Shown here piece by piece: positions 15,920 to 23,411 of a stretch of DNA of 64,000 nt. The number at the start of each line of letters is the position of its first letter. Position 1 is the stretch's first letter. The notes beneath the pieces are model-generated. The model was given only the letters and a program-made list of their open reading frames with translations. It did no database searches and was not told the DNA's origin. Source of the stretch: Clostridia bacterium (GTDB lineage: Bacteria; Bacillota; Clostridia; Christensenellales; Aristaeellaceae); contig JAFROK010000058.1 of the NCBI GenBank assembly GCA_017429695.1, forward strand, positions 1 to 64,000, in the 5' to 3' direction. A program made the position numbers and the translations under genes.

Positions 15920-17200
15920 ATGAAAACGCTGTATCTTGAACTGAATATGGGCGCCGCCGGAGATATGCTGACCGCGGCATTGCTGGAGCTGGCGGACGAC
16001 CGGCAGGCTTTTATCGACAAAATGAACAGCATCGGCCTCACCGGGGTCCGTGTTTCCGCGGAGCCTTCCGTCAAATGCGGAATCACCGGAACCTATATGC
16101 GGGTCACCGTCAACGGGGAGGAAGAGGAATCCGTCGATGCAAATCATTCCGGTCACAGCCATGAGCATCCCCACGTTCATGAGCATGAACACGAACATGA
16201 GCATACTCATCATCACGACCATGACCACGAACATGAACATGAACACGAGCATGAGCATCATCATTCCTCTGTCCGGGATATCGAGGACATCATCAACGGC
16301 CTGGATGTATCCGACAGGGTCCGGGAGGATGCCATCGCGGTCTACCGTATCATCGCGGACGCGGAAAGCCGGGTGCACGGCCGTCCCGTCACAGATATCC
16401 ATTTCCATGAAGTCGGAACCATGGACGCCATCGCCGATGTGGTCGGCGTATGCCTCCTGATGGAATCCCTGTCTCCCGATCAGGTCCTCGCCTCCCCGGT
16501 CCATACAGGCAGCGGGTTTGTCCGCTGTGCCCATGGAATCCTGCCGGTTCCTGCCCCGGCAACTGCCCTGATCCTCGAAGGCATCCCCACCTTCGGCGGC
16601 CAGGTGAAAGGCGAACTGTGCACACCGACAGGCGCTGCCCTGCTGAAGCACTTTGTCTCCGGATTCGGCAACCGTCCGGTCATGGCCACCGCGAAAATCG
16701 GCTACGGCATGGGGAAAAAGGACTTTGACCAGGCCAATTGCGTACGTGCGTTCCTGGGCGAAAGCGAAGGAAAACGCGAAACAGCCGTCAGGCTGGAGTG
16801 CAACCTGGACGACATGACCGGCGAGGAAATCGGTTTCGCCATGGAACAGCTCTTTGCCGCCGGTGCCCTGGATGTCTACACCCAGCCCATCGGCATGAAA
16901 AAAAGCCGTCCCGGCATCCTGCTGTCCGTCATCTGTCGTACGGAGGACGCGGACAGCCTGGCCGGCACCGTCATGAAATATACCACCACCCTGGGCATCC
17001 GCCGCCAGGACCTGACCCGTTATGTGCTGAACCGGAAAATCGAAACGGTCGATACGGTTTATGGCAAAGTGCGCGTTAAATATGCCTCCGGTATGGGAGT
17101 GGAAAAATCCAAGGCGGAATATGACGATATCTCCGCTCTCGCAAAGGAGCACAGCCTGTCCATGAATGATATCCGGGAAGCCGTCCGCAAGAGCCCGTAA
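15920..17200 (+). CDS. larC: Nickel insertion protein LarC (nickel-pincer cofactor biosynthesis)
   Basis: A 426-residue cytoplasmic protein matching the full LarC1-LarC2 form. In the known pathway LarC puts nickel into the pyridinium bis-thiocarboxylate cofactor used by lactate racemase and related enzymes, consuming CTP. The N-terminal signature is YLELNMGAAGDMLTAALLEL; FHEVGTMDAIADVVG, STPTGAALLK-like CTPTGAALLKHF and the C-terminal ECNLDDMTGEEIGFAMEQL are all in place. Residues 76-115 are a His/Glu-rich linker (about 18 His) that can store nickel. LarB, LarE and LarA are not in this window, so the partner genes must be elsewhere. Confidence 0.92.
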   Translation: MKTLYLELNMGAAGDMLTAALLELADDRQAFIDKMNSIGLTGVRVSAEPSVKCGITGTYMRVTVNGEEEESVDANHSGHSHEHPHVHEHEHEHEHTHHHDHDHEHEHEHEHEHHHSSVRDIEDIINGLDVSDRVREDAIAVYRIIADAESRVHGRPVTDIHFHEVGTMDAIADVVGVCLLMESLSPDQVLASPVHTGSGFVRCAHGILPVPAPATALILEGIPTFGGQVKGELCTPTGAALLKHFVSGFGNRPVMATAKIGYGMGKKDFDQANCVRAFLGESEGKRETAVRLECNLDDMTGEEIGFAMEQLFAAGALDVYTQPIGMKKSRPGILLSVICRTEDADSLAGTVMKYTTTLGIRRQDLTRYVLNRKIETVDTVYGKVRVKYASGMGVEKSKAEYDDISALAKEHSLSMNDIREAVRKSP

Positions 17201-17279
17201 TTATCCGCCAAGGTCCGAAACAGGGGACCTGAAACATGATGGACGATCATCTGATGCCCTATCCTGACAGGAGGAATCC

Positions 17280-18371
17280 ATGCCTTTTCAGATTATCCGG
17301 AACGATATCACCCGCGTGAAGGCGGACGCCATTGTCAATACCGCCAACCCCCGTCCGAAGGTCGGCTGGGGTACGGATACTGCCGTGTACAAAGCTGCCG
17401 GCGAAGAACAGCTCCTGGCGGAGCGCAGGAAAATCGGCGATATCGCGCCCGGAAACGCGGTCCATACGCCGGCCTTCCGCCTGGACGCAAAGTATATCAT
17501 CCACACCGTGGGCCCGGTCTGGGTGGACGGCGGCCACCAGGAAGCGGAAACCCTGCGTTCCTGCTATGAAAATTCCCTGGCCCTCGCGGACAGCCTGGAA
17601 TGCGAAAGCATCGCATTCCCGCTGATCTCCACCGGCTCCTACGGTTTTCCCCGGGAACTGGCGCTGAACACCGCCATGTCCGCCATCGGGAAATTCCTGC
17701 TGACCCACGATATGAACGTCACCCTGGTCGTTTTTGACCGGAAAAGCGTCACGGCCTCTGCCGAACTGATCGGCGAAGTCCGGGAATATATCAGCGAGCA
17801 TGGCGTTTCCGCCGCCCGCGAAGCGGAATACCCGGACGGAATAATATCCGCCAGCCGGCTCCGCAGGAACCGCGACCGGTTGATGGCGGACGCGGAACGT
17901 TTCAATTTGCTCGGAACCGTCAGTGAAAAAGCCTGTGAGTACATTCAGGAAGACAATGCGGCTCCTCCGGCAGCCATGGTCTGCAACGCTTCAGCCTTTG
18001 AGGATGATCTGGCCAAAGCGCTGGAAATCAGCGAGGACACCTTCCAGGAGCGCCTGTTCCGGCTCATCGACAACAGCGGCATGGACGATGTAACGGTTTA
18101 CAAGAAAGCCAACATCGACCGGAAGCTCTTTTCCGCAATCAAATGCAAAAAGGATTACCGGCCCACCAAGAAAACGGTGGTCGCCTTTGCCATCGCCCTG
18201 GAGCTGGATCTCCCCGCCATGATGGATCTGCTCCGCCGCGCCGGAATCGCATTCTCCCCCACCGATAAATTCGACCTCATCATCTCCTTCTTTGTGACCC
18301 ATGGCAACTATGATATGATGCAGATCAACTCCGTCCTGTTTGACTACGACCAACCCCTGCTCGGTGCGTAA
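17280..18371 (+). CDS. Macro-domain protein with C-terminal helical domain
   Basis: A 363-residue cytoplasmic protein. Residues 1-165 are a macro domain that would bind or hydrolyse ADP-ribose derivatives: NDITRVKADAIVNTANP near the start, a shortened GWGTDTAVYKAAG loop in place of the usual GVDGAIH loop, YIIHTVGP, and the phosphate loop LISTGSYGFPRELA near residue 120. Residues 245-363 form a second domain (ISEDTFQERLFRLID, VYKKANIDRKLFSAIKCKK, VAFAIALELDL, FDLIISFFVTHGNYDMMQ) that resembles an XRE-type helical bundle and recurs behind macro domains in other Clostridia. The next two genes encode a vWA protein and an ADP-ribosylglycohydrolase in the same direction, pointing to a joint role in ADP-ribose metabolism or signalling. 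Confidence 0.85.
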   Translation: MPFQIIRNDITRVKADAIVNTANPRPKVGWGTDTAVYKAAGEEQLLAERRKIGDIAPGNAVHTPAFRLDAKYIIHTVGPVWVDGGHQEAETLRSCYENSLALADSLECESIAFPLISTGSYGFPRELALNTAMSAIGKFLLTHDMNVTLVVFDRKSVTASAELIGEVREYISEHGVSAAREAEYPDGIISASRLRRNRDRLMADAERFNLLGTVSEKACEYIQEDNAAPPAAMVCNASAFEDDLAKALEISEDTFQERLFRLIDNSGMDDVTVYKKANIDRKLFSAIKCKKDYRPTKKTVVAFAIALELDLPAMMDLLRRAGIAFSPTDKFDLIISFFVTHGNYDMMQINSVLFDYDQPLLGA

Positions 18372-18463
18372 TCGTACTTTTCATTTGTCGTTTGCCAAAC
18401 GACCATCTCCGGATTCATTTCTGCTATCCTTGTCTCATCCAACAGAGAAGGAGGCGGATTCGA

Positions 18464-19108
18464 ATGAAAAAGAATCTGACGGAGATGGTTTTTATTCTGG
18501 ACCGGAGCGGATCCATGCACGGCCTGGAGGCGGACACGATCGGCGGCTTCAACAGCATGATCGACAAGCAGAAACAGGTGGAAGGCGATGCCCTGGTCTC
18601 TGCGGTGCTCTTCAGCGATGAAAGCGCCGTCATTTACGACCGGGTGGATATCCGGAAGATCGAACCCATGACCGCCACCCAGTATTCGGTCAGCGGATGC
18701 ACCGCCCTGATCGACGCCATCGGCGGTGCGATCCACCACATGGGCAATGTGCACAAGTATGCCCGGGAAGAGGACGTTCCGGAGCACACGATCTTCATTA
18801 TCACCACCGACGGCCTGGAAAACGCCAGCCACCGCTACACCCTTTCAGAAGTCCGCAAAATGGTGGAGCGCCAGGAAAATCGCTACGGCTGGGAGTTCCT
18901 GTTCCTCGGCGCCAATATGGACGCCATCCAGGCGGCTTCCGGGCTGGGCATCCGTCCGGAGCGGTCTGTGAGATACCGCAGCGACAAAATCGGCACTGCC
19001 CTGAACTATACTGTCATGGAAGAGGCGGTCCGCTCGCTCCGCTGCAGCGGTTCGGTCCCGGACACCTGGAAGGACCGCATTGACGAAGACTACAGGGCGC
19101 GGAAATAA
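18464..19108 (+). CDS. von Willebrand factor A-domain protein
   Basis: A 214-residue single-domain vWA protein without signal peptide. The metal-ion-dependent adhesion site is complete: DRSGSM near residue 12 (DxSxS), the Thr in GCTALIDAIGG near 80, and the Asp of TTDGLENAS near 115. The central GGAIHHMGNVHKYAREED phrase is characteristic of a Bacillota vWA group found near macro-domain genes. It starts at the ATG at 18464 after GAAGGAGG, 92 bp downstream of the macro gene, and is followed after 46 bp by the ADP-ribosylglycohydrolase. It probably binds a protein partner through a Mg ion; the partner is unknown. Confidence 0.85.
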   Translation: MKKNLTEMVFILDRSGSMHGLEADTIGGFNSMIDKQKQVEGDALVSAVLFSDESAVIYDRVDIRKIEPMTATQYSVSGCTALIDAIGGAIHHMGNVHKYAREEDVPEHTIFIITTDGLENASHRYTLSEVRKMVERQENRYGWEFLFLGANMDAIQAASGLGIRPERSVRYRSDKIGTALNYTVMEEAVRSLRCSGSVPDTWKDRIDEDYRARK

Positions 19109-19154
19109 TCCGCGCCCCGGATACCACAAAAATCAGAAAAAGGAGGAATGCGCC

Positions 19155-19949
19155 ATGTACGGAGCCATTCTCGGAGATATGATCGGATCCCCGTATGAGT
19201 TCGACCGGGGAAAGAAAACCAAGGATTTTCCGCTCTTTTCCGCAAAATCTGAATTTACGGACGATTCCGTGATGACGATTGCGGTCGCGGAAGCATTCAT
19301 GGACACCATGAGGCAGGACGATGAAACCATCCGCAGGGCCATGGTGGATTCCATGCAGAAATGGGGCCGCAGGTATCCCGATGCCGGATACGGCGGAATG
19401 TTCTACGGATGGCTGCATAAAAAATATCCGCAGCCTTACGGAAGTTACGGCAACGGTTCCGCGATGCGGGTGTCCTCCGCCGGCTGGCTGTTTGACACCC
19501 TGGAAGAAACCCGGCATATGGCCCGCCTGTCCGCCGGCGTCACCCATGACCATCCGGAAGGCCTGAAAGGAGCCGAGGCAACCGCCTCCGCCATTTACAT
19601 GGCCCGCACCGGAAAATCAAAGGATGAAATCCGGGAAACCATCATCCGGGAATTCGAATATGATCTTTCCCGCACCTGCGACGAAATCCGGCCCGGATAT
19701 CACCATGTGGAAACCTGTCAGCAGACCGTTCCGGAAGCCATTACCGCGTTCCTGGAAGGCACGGATTTCGAAGACGTCATCCGGACGGCGGTATCCCTGG
19801 GCGGCGACTGCGATACCCTGACCTGCATTGCCGGCAGCATTGCGGAGGCCTTCTACGGCGTACCGCCCGAGCTGAAAAGCACCTGCGAAGCCATGCTGCC
19901 GGAGGATATGCGCAAGGTACTTCTGCAGTTCAGCGACATTCGCGGATAA
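19155..19949 (+). CDS. ADP-ribosylglycohydrolase family protein
   Basis: A 264-residue all-helical enzyme of the DraG/ARH family that removes ADP-ribose from modified targets using two Mg ions. The N-terminal metal motif is FTDDSVMTIAVAEAF (Asp-Asp-Ser where Thr is more usual), GNGSAMRV follows near residue 105, and the C-terminal motif is GGDCDTLTCIAGSIAEAFYG (GGDxDT). The ATG at 19155 has AGGAGGAATG ahead of it. It closes the macro / vWA cassette. The stop is only 3 bp from the end of the convergent gene at 19953. Confidence 0.9.
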   Translation: MYGAILGDMIGSPYEFDRGKKTKDFPLFSAKSEFTDDSVMTIAVAEAFMDTMRQDDETIRRAMVDSMQKWGRRYPDAGYGGMFYGWLHKKYPQPYGSYGNGSAMRVSSAGWLFDTLEETRHMARLSAGVTHDHPEGLKGAEATASAIYMARTGKSKDEIRETIIREFEYDLSRTCDEIRPGYHHVETCQQTVPEAITAFLEGTDFEDVIRTAVSLGGDCDTLTCIAGSIAEAFYGVPPELKSTCEAMLPEDMRKVLLQFSDIRG

Positions 19950-19952
19950 TGG

Positions 19953-20546
19953 TCAAATATTCTGTAGCGCCATAATGCCCATACAGATCAGGAATGTGCC
20001 GGCCAGCATGGCTGCAAAGGCTGCCGGCCACTTTCCTGATTTGTTGAAACCATAAAAATCGTCCCAGCGATTTCCTTCCGGAGCATACAGAATCTTATAC
20101 AGATACAGCGGCCCATAGAGCACAACAGGCAGCAGGCCGGTCAGAGCGAGGCTGAAACGCATGCCCCGCTTTTCAAATACGCAGAATGAAAGCAATGCAA
20201 GCAGCGGCGTCAGCAAATGCATGAAGAAGTCAGGGCCCTTCAGCAGCTCTTTGTAGCTGTAGGCCGGTCCGAGGAAAAGGAGGACGGTCATCATGGTAAC
20301 CGACACAGCTGAAGTCCCGATATACTTCAGGATCCAGACCCATTCCGGAATGCCGCCGGCCAGCTGGCTGACGGCTGTCAGCAGGGCAGCGAAGGCACAC
20401 AGGACATTGCTCTGGCAGGTGAAGAAACGGAAGGTTTTCCTGACTTTTTCCCTGTCCCACCTGCCATCCTTTCGGAGGAACCGAACCAGCAGGACCAGCG
20501 TGATGATGAATATAGCAATGTTGATGACGATGGATGCGACAGTCAT
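19953..20546 (-). CDS. Six-helix membrane protein of the Pr6Pr type
   Basis: A 197-residue membrane protein with about six hydrophobic segments. The phrases FFTCQSNVLCAFAAL in helix 2 and FFMHLLTPLLALLSFCVFE in helix 4 match the Pr6Pr/FAR-17a-like family of six-helix proteins in Bacillota, whose function is not settled. It is a single gene, convergent with the ADP-ribosylglycohydrolase gene. Its start lies at the edge of the scarred stretch at 20590-20950. Confidence 0.7.
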   Translation of the reverse strand: MTVASIVINIAIFIITLVLLVRFLRKDGRWDREKVRKTFRFFTCQSNVLCAFAALLTAVSQLAGGIPEWVWILKYIGTSAVSVTMMTVLLFLGPAYSYKELLKGPDFFMHLLTPLLALLSFCVFEKRGMRFSLALTGLLPVVLYGPLYLYKILYAPEGNRWDDFYGFNKSGKWPAAFAAMLAGTFLICMGIMALQNI

Positions 20547-20634
20547 TCAGCAGCCTCCTCAGACCAGCCGTTTTCGTTTCGCGTTCGTTTATTGACAAGG
20601 CACACCGCCGGATGAGCCAGCGCCGTCCGGCACC

Positions 20635-20787
20635 TCAGTTTCCTCTTCCACGGTCTGCCATCCGGATCAGCGGACGGCCGGCACAGTAGTTTTCAAAATC
20701 TTCCAGGAAGAGGTCCACAATCCTGTCCAGCGTATGCGGCAGGGTTGTATCTCCCGCGACATGCGGGGTAATGATCAGCCGCGGGAA
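20635..20787 (-). pseudogene. D-2-hydroxyacid dehydrogenase, C-terminal 50 residues only
   Basis: Fifty codons ending in a stop at 20635 read FPRLIITPHVAGDTTLPHT and then DRIVDLFLEDFENYCAGRPL. This is the standard end of D-isomer-specific 2-hydroxyacid dehydrogenases, including the catalytic His of ITPHVAG. The remaining roughly 260 residues (NAD-binding domain and substrate domain) are missing. The fragment starts exactly where the permease fragment at 20782-20947 ends, in another frame, so the two were joined by a deletion. Confidence 0.7.
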
Positions 20788-20947
20788 CAATGCCGGATCC
20801 GCCGAAGATATACTTCAGCCACTGGGGCATAAAGTTCTGCACGGCCGCAGTTGATCCGATGCCGTAACCCAGTCCCAGGGGAATCGCCTGCCTGAGCGGA
20901 ATTCTTCCGTCCAGGTCATAAGGGGAAGTATACTTTGGAACTGACAT
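20782..20947 (-). pseudogene. Uracil/xanthine permease remnant with internal deletion
   Basis: A good ribosome site (GGAGGTGT) leads to an ATG at 20947 and the typical N-terminus MSVPKYTSPYDLDGRIPL and QAIPLGL of uracil permeases. Directly after that the frame jumps to C-terminal permease sequence (GYGIGSTAAVQNFMPQW, IFGGSGIVPAA), so about 350 residues have been lost. At about 20785 it runs out of frame into the dehydrogenase remnant. No function is expected. Between 20948 and 21157 I see no gene beyond the upstream region of the next one. Confidence 0.65.
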
Positions 20948-21157
20948 AAATACACCTCCATCCTTGGTTTTTGAGAACATGAATCGTCATACTGTCCGTT
21001 ATTTTTCTTTATCATAAGGGAAAGCGCCCTTCCGGTCAACAGAAAATCATCTGTGAAGCAGAACAATTCCGCTCATCAAACATCCATCTTTGCAGGGGTT
21101 GCCATCATATCCGGCGAAAAATAAAAAGGCAAAAACAAACCCGGAAAGGATTGAACC

Positions 21158-21802
21158 ATGAGCAACCGGAAATCAGGTAACCTCCCCCGGAGAATCATCA
21201 TGGCCCTGGTCGGCATGACCGTCGCCGGTATCAGCGTCGGAATTTTCAAGCGTGCCTTCTTCGGCGTCGATCCTTTCCAGTGCTTCTGCAACGGAATTGC
21301 CAATGTAATTCCGCTTTCCTTCGGAACCCTGTATATGCTGATCAACGCCGTCCTGCTGGTCATCGATTATTTCCTGGACCGGCACTATATCGGAATCTCC
21401 ACATTCATCAACATGTTTCTTGTCGGCTATGTGGTCGAATTTTCTGAAAGCCTGCTGGCCCGCCTGTTCGGAGATATGGAACTGCCGGGCCGGATTCTTT
21501 TCCTGGCCGTCGGCATTATCACCACCTGTATTGCTGCCGCCCTGTATTACGATGCCGATCTCGGCGTATCCCCCTATGATGCCATTCCGCTGCATATTGC
21601 GGACAAAAAGCCGAAGCTGGCCGGAAAAACGGTTCCTTTCAAGGTAATCCGGATTATCAGCGATCTGATCTGTGTCCTGATCGGCTTCCTGCTGGGTGTT
21701 CTTCCCGGCATCGGCACTCTGATCACCGCCCTTTTTATGGGCCCGCTGATTACCTTCTTCCGGAAAACCATCTCCGGACCTCTGCTCAAATCAGGAAACT
21801 GA
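21158..21802 (+). CDS. YitT/YczE-type membrane protein
   Basis: A 214-residue protein with about five hydrophobic segments. The early phrase VGMTVAGISVGIFKRAFFGVDPFQ and the later YYDADLGVSPYDAIPLHI are the internally repeated GxG(I/V)xPxD-type signature of the YczE/YyaS/YitT family. The family is widespread in Bacillota without a proven transport substrate. GGAAAGGATTGAACC precedes the ATG. It is a single gene, convergent with the mannanase gene. Confidence 0.8.
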   Translation: MSNRKSGNLPRRIIMALVGMTVAGISVGIFKRAFFGVDPFQCFCNGIANVIPLSFGTLYMLINAVLLVIDYFLDRHYIGISTFINMFLVGYVVEFSESLLARLFGDMELPGRILFLAVGIITTCIAAALYYDADLGVSPYDAIPLHIADKKPKLAGKTVPFKVIRIISDLICVLIGFLLGVLPGIGTLITALFMGPLITFFRKTISGPLLKSGN

Positions 21803-21840
21803 AGCACTTTCCGTTTCCCGGATATGCCGGTGATTTTCCA

Positions 21841-23328
21841 TCATTCCCCGGGTGTCAGAACAAGGGATTTCAGGCGGACCCATCCCCAGAAAGCCCGGAC
21901 GGCTATTTCATGGTCACCTGCGTCCAGGTGAACCGTTCCGAAGCCGCAGTCTTCCTCCTGCTCTCCCTGAACAATGATGATGCCGATATCTTCCCCGTCC
22001 AGCACCAGGTAGTTTTCTTTATATCCGCCGATTCCGGCCTGCAGCACAGAAAGCCGGTAATCCCCGCTCTCCGGAACCCGGATCCGAAGGGTTACGGTGT
22101 CGCTTTCCTCATTTCCGCGGATTTCCACGGCATCGGGCGCTTTCACCGCGTTTCCGGCCACCTCCCCGTCTGTCCATGCATAGGTCAGTGTACCGTCTGC
22201 GGATACTTCAGCCTCCGCCGCGCTTCCTCCCGCGGAAGTTTCTTCCTGAATCTCCCGCCCGAACAGCGGAACATCCTTCCGGGTGATTGTGATATCTTCG
22301 CTGTAGAATTTCTTCAGCGTTTCCGCGTCTGTATACTCACCGCTGTAGGCATGATCCTCTCCCAGGACAAATTCATAACACCAGGTGCCCCATGCGCTCC
22401 ACATCGCGCCGTCATTCCGGCATTTGACCGGGGAAGGCACGCATCCGCATTCGGAAAGCATAATCAGCTTATGGGCGTCCGTATAGCTCCTGCAGCGGGC
22501 AAACGCGGTTTTCTGGGAATCATACACATGCTTTCCGGGATAGATATCCTCCCCGATGATATCCACCACGTCGTCCCCCGGATACCACGCCTTGCTTTGC
22601 CCGTTCCACACCCAGATCAGGTTGTTCAGCCCATGAACATTGGTAAACCGGTCATACATCAGGCGGTAAAGTGCCAGATACGCATCCTTTCCGGAAGCGC
22701 CCCACCAGAACCAGCCTCCGCTGGCTTCATGCAACGGCCGCCACAGAACCGGCACCCCCGCGTCCCGCAGCCGGGCCAGCTGAACCGCGATCGCGTCCAT
22801 ATCCCGAATCAGCAGGTCATATCCCGCCGGGTCTTCTCCACTGAGCGCCTTGCCCAGATTGAAGGTCGTGTTCTGTGTATAAAACCCGCCCCACCAGTTA
22901 TTGCCCGTTGTGTCCAGGTATTCCTCAGGCGCATTCCAGTGCCAGCAGAAGGTTACAATGTACCCCTTTTTCCAGTATTCGATGGCCTGTTCCGTGGAAG
23001 TCGGCCAGGAGCCCAGCGAAACGGACGACGGGCTGTAGTTCAGGAAATCCATCCCCACCATGGCAGGATACAGGCCGTCTGTCACGGAGGCGATCGCCTC
23101 CAGTTCCGCGCCGTACTGATATTCGTCCAGGTACTGTCCGGAGATCATCCGGGATCCGTATTCGGCGCACATCCAGTCCATCAGGACCTGCGCTTCCGGC
23201 GAAGGATCCGGGTTGCACAGAACCGGACTCACATCATAAGGATCATCTGTTTGGCCTTCAGCATATCCCGCAGTCCATAAAACGCAAAGCAAGCAAAGAA
23301 TCAGAATCCGGGATGCAAATCGTTTCAT
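21841..23328 (-). CDS. Secreted GH26 beta-mannanase with C-terminal carbohydrate-binding-like domain
   Basis: A 495-residue exported enzyme expected to cut beta-1,4-mannan in plant hemicellulose. A signal peptide (RILILCLLCVLWTAGYA) is followed by the GH26 (beta/alpha)8 barrel at about residues 35-335: SGQYLDEYQYG, CWHWNAPEEY, the acid/base Glu in WRPLHEASGGWFWWG near 198, IGEDIYPG and the nucleophile Glu in MLSECGCVPS near 295. Residues 370-495 form a beta sandwich (VTLRIRVPESGDYRLSV, HLDAGDHEIAVRAFWGW) like CBM35-type modules. It lies 83 bp downstream of the large LRR protein gene on the same strand and may share its transcript. Confidence 0.9.
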   Translation of the reverse strand: MKRFASRILILCLLCVLWTAGYAEGQTDDPYDVSPVLCNPDPSPEAQVLMDWMCAEYGSRMISGQYLDEYQYGAELEAIASVTDGLYPAMVGMDFLNYSPSSVSLGSWPTSTEQAIEYWKKGYIVTFCWHWNAPEEYLDTTGNNWWGGFYTQNTTFNLGKALSGEDPAGYDLLIRDMDAIAVQLARLRDAGVPVLWRPLHEASGGWFWWGASGKDAYLALYRLMYDRFTNVHGLNNLIWVWNGQSKAWYPGDDVVDIIGEDIYPGKHVYDSQKTAFARCRSYTDAHKLIMLSECGCVPSPVKCRNDGAMWSAWGTWCYEFVLGEDHAYSGEYTDAETLKKFYSEDITITRKDVPLFGREIQEETSAGGSAAEAEVSADGTLTYAWTDGEVAGNAVKAPDAVEIRGNEESDTVTLRIRVPESGDYRLSVLQAGIGGYKENYLVLDGEDIGIIIVQGEQEEDCGFGTVHLDAGDHEIAVRAFWGWVRLKSLVLTPGE

Positions 23329-23411
23329 CCGTCTGTTCTCCCTTCATATATCGTCTTTGAATCGGTCCGTTGCAATTTCCGTTGCGCAGGCGCCTGTTTC
23401 GCTTTTTAATC

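Noticed and set aside
15749-17152. Open frame of 467 codons on the minus strand with Met/Val-rich stretch
   Set aside because: The Met-rich part is only the reverse of the His-rich linker of larC.
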